Positions 6,358-7,252 of a DNA stretch of 7,252 nucleotides are shown here, one piece after another (the first letter of the stretch is position 1; every line of letters begins with the position of its first letter). Origin of the DNA: a bacterium (lineage in GTDB: Bacteria > Desulfobacterota > Deferrimicrobia > Deferrimicrobiales > Deferrimicrobiaceae); contig JAGVHM010000019.1 of assembly GCA_020056545.1 (NCBI GenBank), positions 1 to 7,252 of the forward strand. Reading direction: 5' to 3'. The notes under the pieces are model-generated. The model was not told the origin of the DNA and did not search any database. It was given only the letters and a program-made list of their open reading frames with translations. The position numbers and the translations under genes were made by a program.

Positions 6358-7252
6358 ATCCCGCATCGGAAAACTGGCAACTATTCTATCCCGGCGCCGG
6401 ATCGAGCTGTTCCTCTGCGTCAGTATGACGAACATACGCTATCTTTGCGGTTTCACGGGAAGCGACGGGATCCTGCTCGTATCCCCCGGGGAAACGGTTT
6501 TCATCACGGACGGCCGGTACGAGGAGCAGTCGCGGCGGGAGGTCCTCGGCGCGGAGGTCGTCATTTCCGACCGGAAGTGGAGGGAAGTGTCCCGCAGGAT
6601 ACGGCGCGTCCGTCCCTCCTGGATCGCCTTCGAGTCGCGCCACCTGTCCGTCGAGCAGTTTCGTCTTCTCTCCCGGGGCGACGCCAAGGAATGGAAGGCC
6701 CTTGCCGACCCCGTCGAGGGGCTTCGCATGCGTAAGGAAAAGGAGGAGATCCTTGCCATGGAAAGGGCGGCGGTCACCGCCGCGGGCGCCCTCCTTTCAG
6801 TTCTCTCAAGTGGTCTTTGCGGTCGGAAGGAGTCGGAAGCGGCCGCGGATATCGAGCGTGAGATGAAAAAGTCGGGCGCGGAGGAGGCATCCTTCCGGCC
6901 CATCGTCGCCTCGGGCCCCCGTGCCGCCATGCCCCATGCCGCCCCCACATTGTCCCGGATAGGGGAGCGGGAAGCCGTGGTCATCGACTTCGGGGCGAGG
7001 CGGAATGGATACTGCTCGGACGAGACGGTGACCTTGCTGCCGGATAAGCCTTCCCTTGCAATCAGGCGGGCGTTCGACGCTGTGCGCCGGGCGCAGGACG
7101 CGGGAATACGGTCGATCCGCCCCGGAGTTCCCTGCCGGGAGGTCGATGCCCGCGTGCGGGAATCTCTGGACCGCTCGGGATATTTGAAGTATTTTGTTCA
7201 TTCCACCGGCCATGGCGTGGGCCTTGACATCCATGAGCGCCCCTCGCTTTCG
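6344..7252 (+). CDS. M24-family Xaa-Pro aminopeptidase/dipeptidase (3' end outside window)
   Basis: This is a metallopeptidase of the pita-bread fold (PepP/PepQ/YqhT type) that cleaves Xaa-Pro bonds in the cytoplasm. The N-terminal creatinase-like domain runs to about residue 125 and includes NIRYLCGFTGSDG (30-42). The catalytic domain follows. Metal ligands D215 (IDFGA) and D226 (CSDET) are 11 apart, and H286, H290 and H297 (HSTGHGVGLDIHE, 286-298) match the spacing of E. coli PepP H350/H354/H361. The two Glu ligands lie beyond the window, which ends after 303 codons of an expected 350-360. The short length resembles B. subtilis YqhT (PapA), also next to aroQ. PepP and PepQ cannot be told apart from this fragment, so no symbol is given. 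TTG 6344 is the nearest canonical start that keeps the first helix and strand; it overlaps aroQ by 14 bp. ATG 6425 would delete them. Confidence 0.9.
   Translation, partial: MPAGRSRIGKLATILSRRRIELFLCVSMTNIRYLCGFTGSDGILLVSPGETVFITDGRYEEQSRREVLGAEVVISDRKWREVSRRIRRVRPSWIAFESRHLSVEQFRLLSRGDAKEWKALADPVEGLRMRKEKEEILAMERAAVTAAGALLSVLSSGLCGRKESEAAADIEREMKKSGAEEASFRPIVASGPRAAMPHAAPTLSRIGEREAVVIDFGARRNGYCSDETVTLLPDKPSLAIRRAFDAVRRAQDAGIRSIRPGVPCREVDARVRESLDRSGYLKYFVHSTGHGVGLDIHERPSLS

Noticed and set aside
7181..7200. AT-rich stretch in the peptidase gene as a promoter for a downstream gene
   Set aside because: It contains TTGAAG and TATTTT, but not with 16-18 bp spacing, and it encodes the residues just before the conserved HSTGHG motif.

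Overview
The window is a compact, GC-rich stretch with every gene on the + strand. It joins the end of a type IV pilus cluster to a shikimate-pathway operon. The order pilQ - aroC - aroK - aroB - (TPR and roadblock module) - aroQ - Xaa-Pro peptidase resembles what I recall from Geobacter-like Desulfuromonadota and related deltaproteobacterial lineages. The aroQ-peptidase pair, often followed by efp and accBC, also occurs in Gram-positives such as Bacillus subtilis (yqhS-yqhT-efp-accBC). Assignment to a Geobacter-like or allied GC-rich bacterium is an inference from gene order and codon use; no rRNA or marker gene is present to settle it.

Layout: 2-1987 holds most of the secretin PilQ, whose signal peptide and true start lie upstream of the window. 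A strong intrinsic terminator (2010-2052) follows. Chorismate synthase AroC comes next, with an unusual start region: the best-supported initiation codon is ATA at 2067. AroC, shikimate kinase AroK and 3-dehydroquinate synthase AroB follow as a chain linked by ATGA overlaps. AroB is about 220 residues longer than normal because a TPR-like region is fused to its C-terminus. A small Roadblock/LC7 protein starts inside the 3' end of aroB and is joined by a GTGA overlap to type II dehydroquinase AroQ. The last gene, an M24 Xaa-Pro aminopeptidase/dipeptidase, starts inside or just after aroQ and runs off the right edge about 50 residues short of its usual length.

AroB, AroQ, AroK and AroC catalyse four of the seven shikimate-pathway steps (2, 3, 5 and 7). 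AroE, AroA and DAHP synthase are not in the window. The points most worth a second look are the AroB-TPR fusion with its coupled Roadblock protein, the terminator placed only 14 nt before the aroC start, the apparent AUA initiation codon, and a 15-nt all-A/T patch with a perfect TATAAT near the end of aroC, just upstream of aroK. No gap longer than 300 bases lacks a gene, and I saw no mobile element, CRISPR array, tRNA or rRNA.
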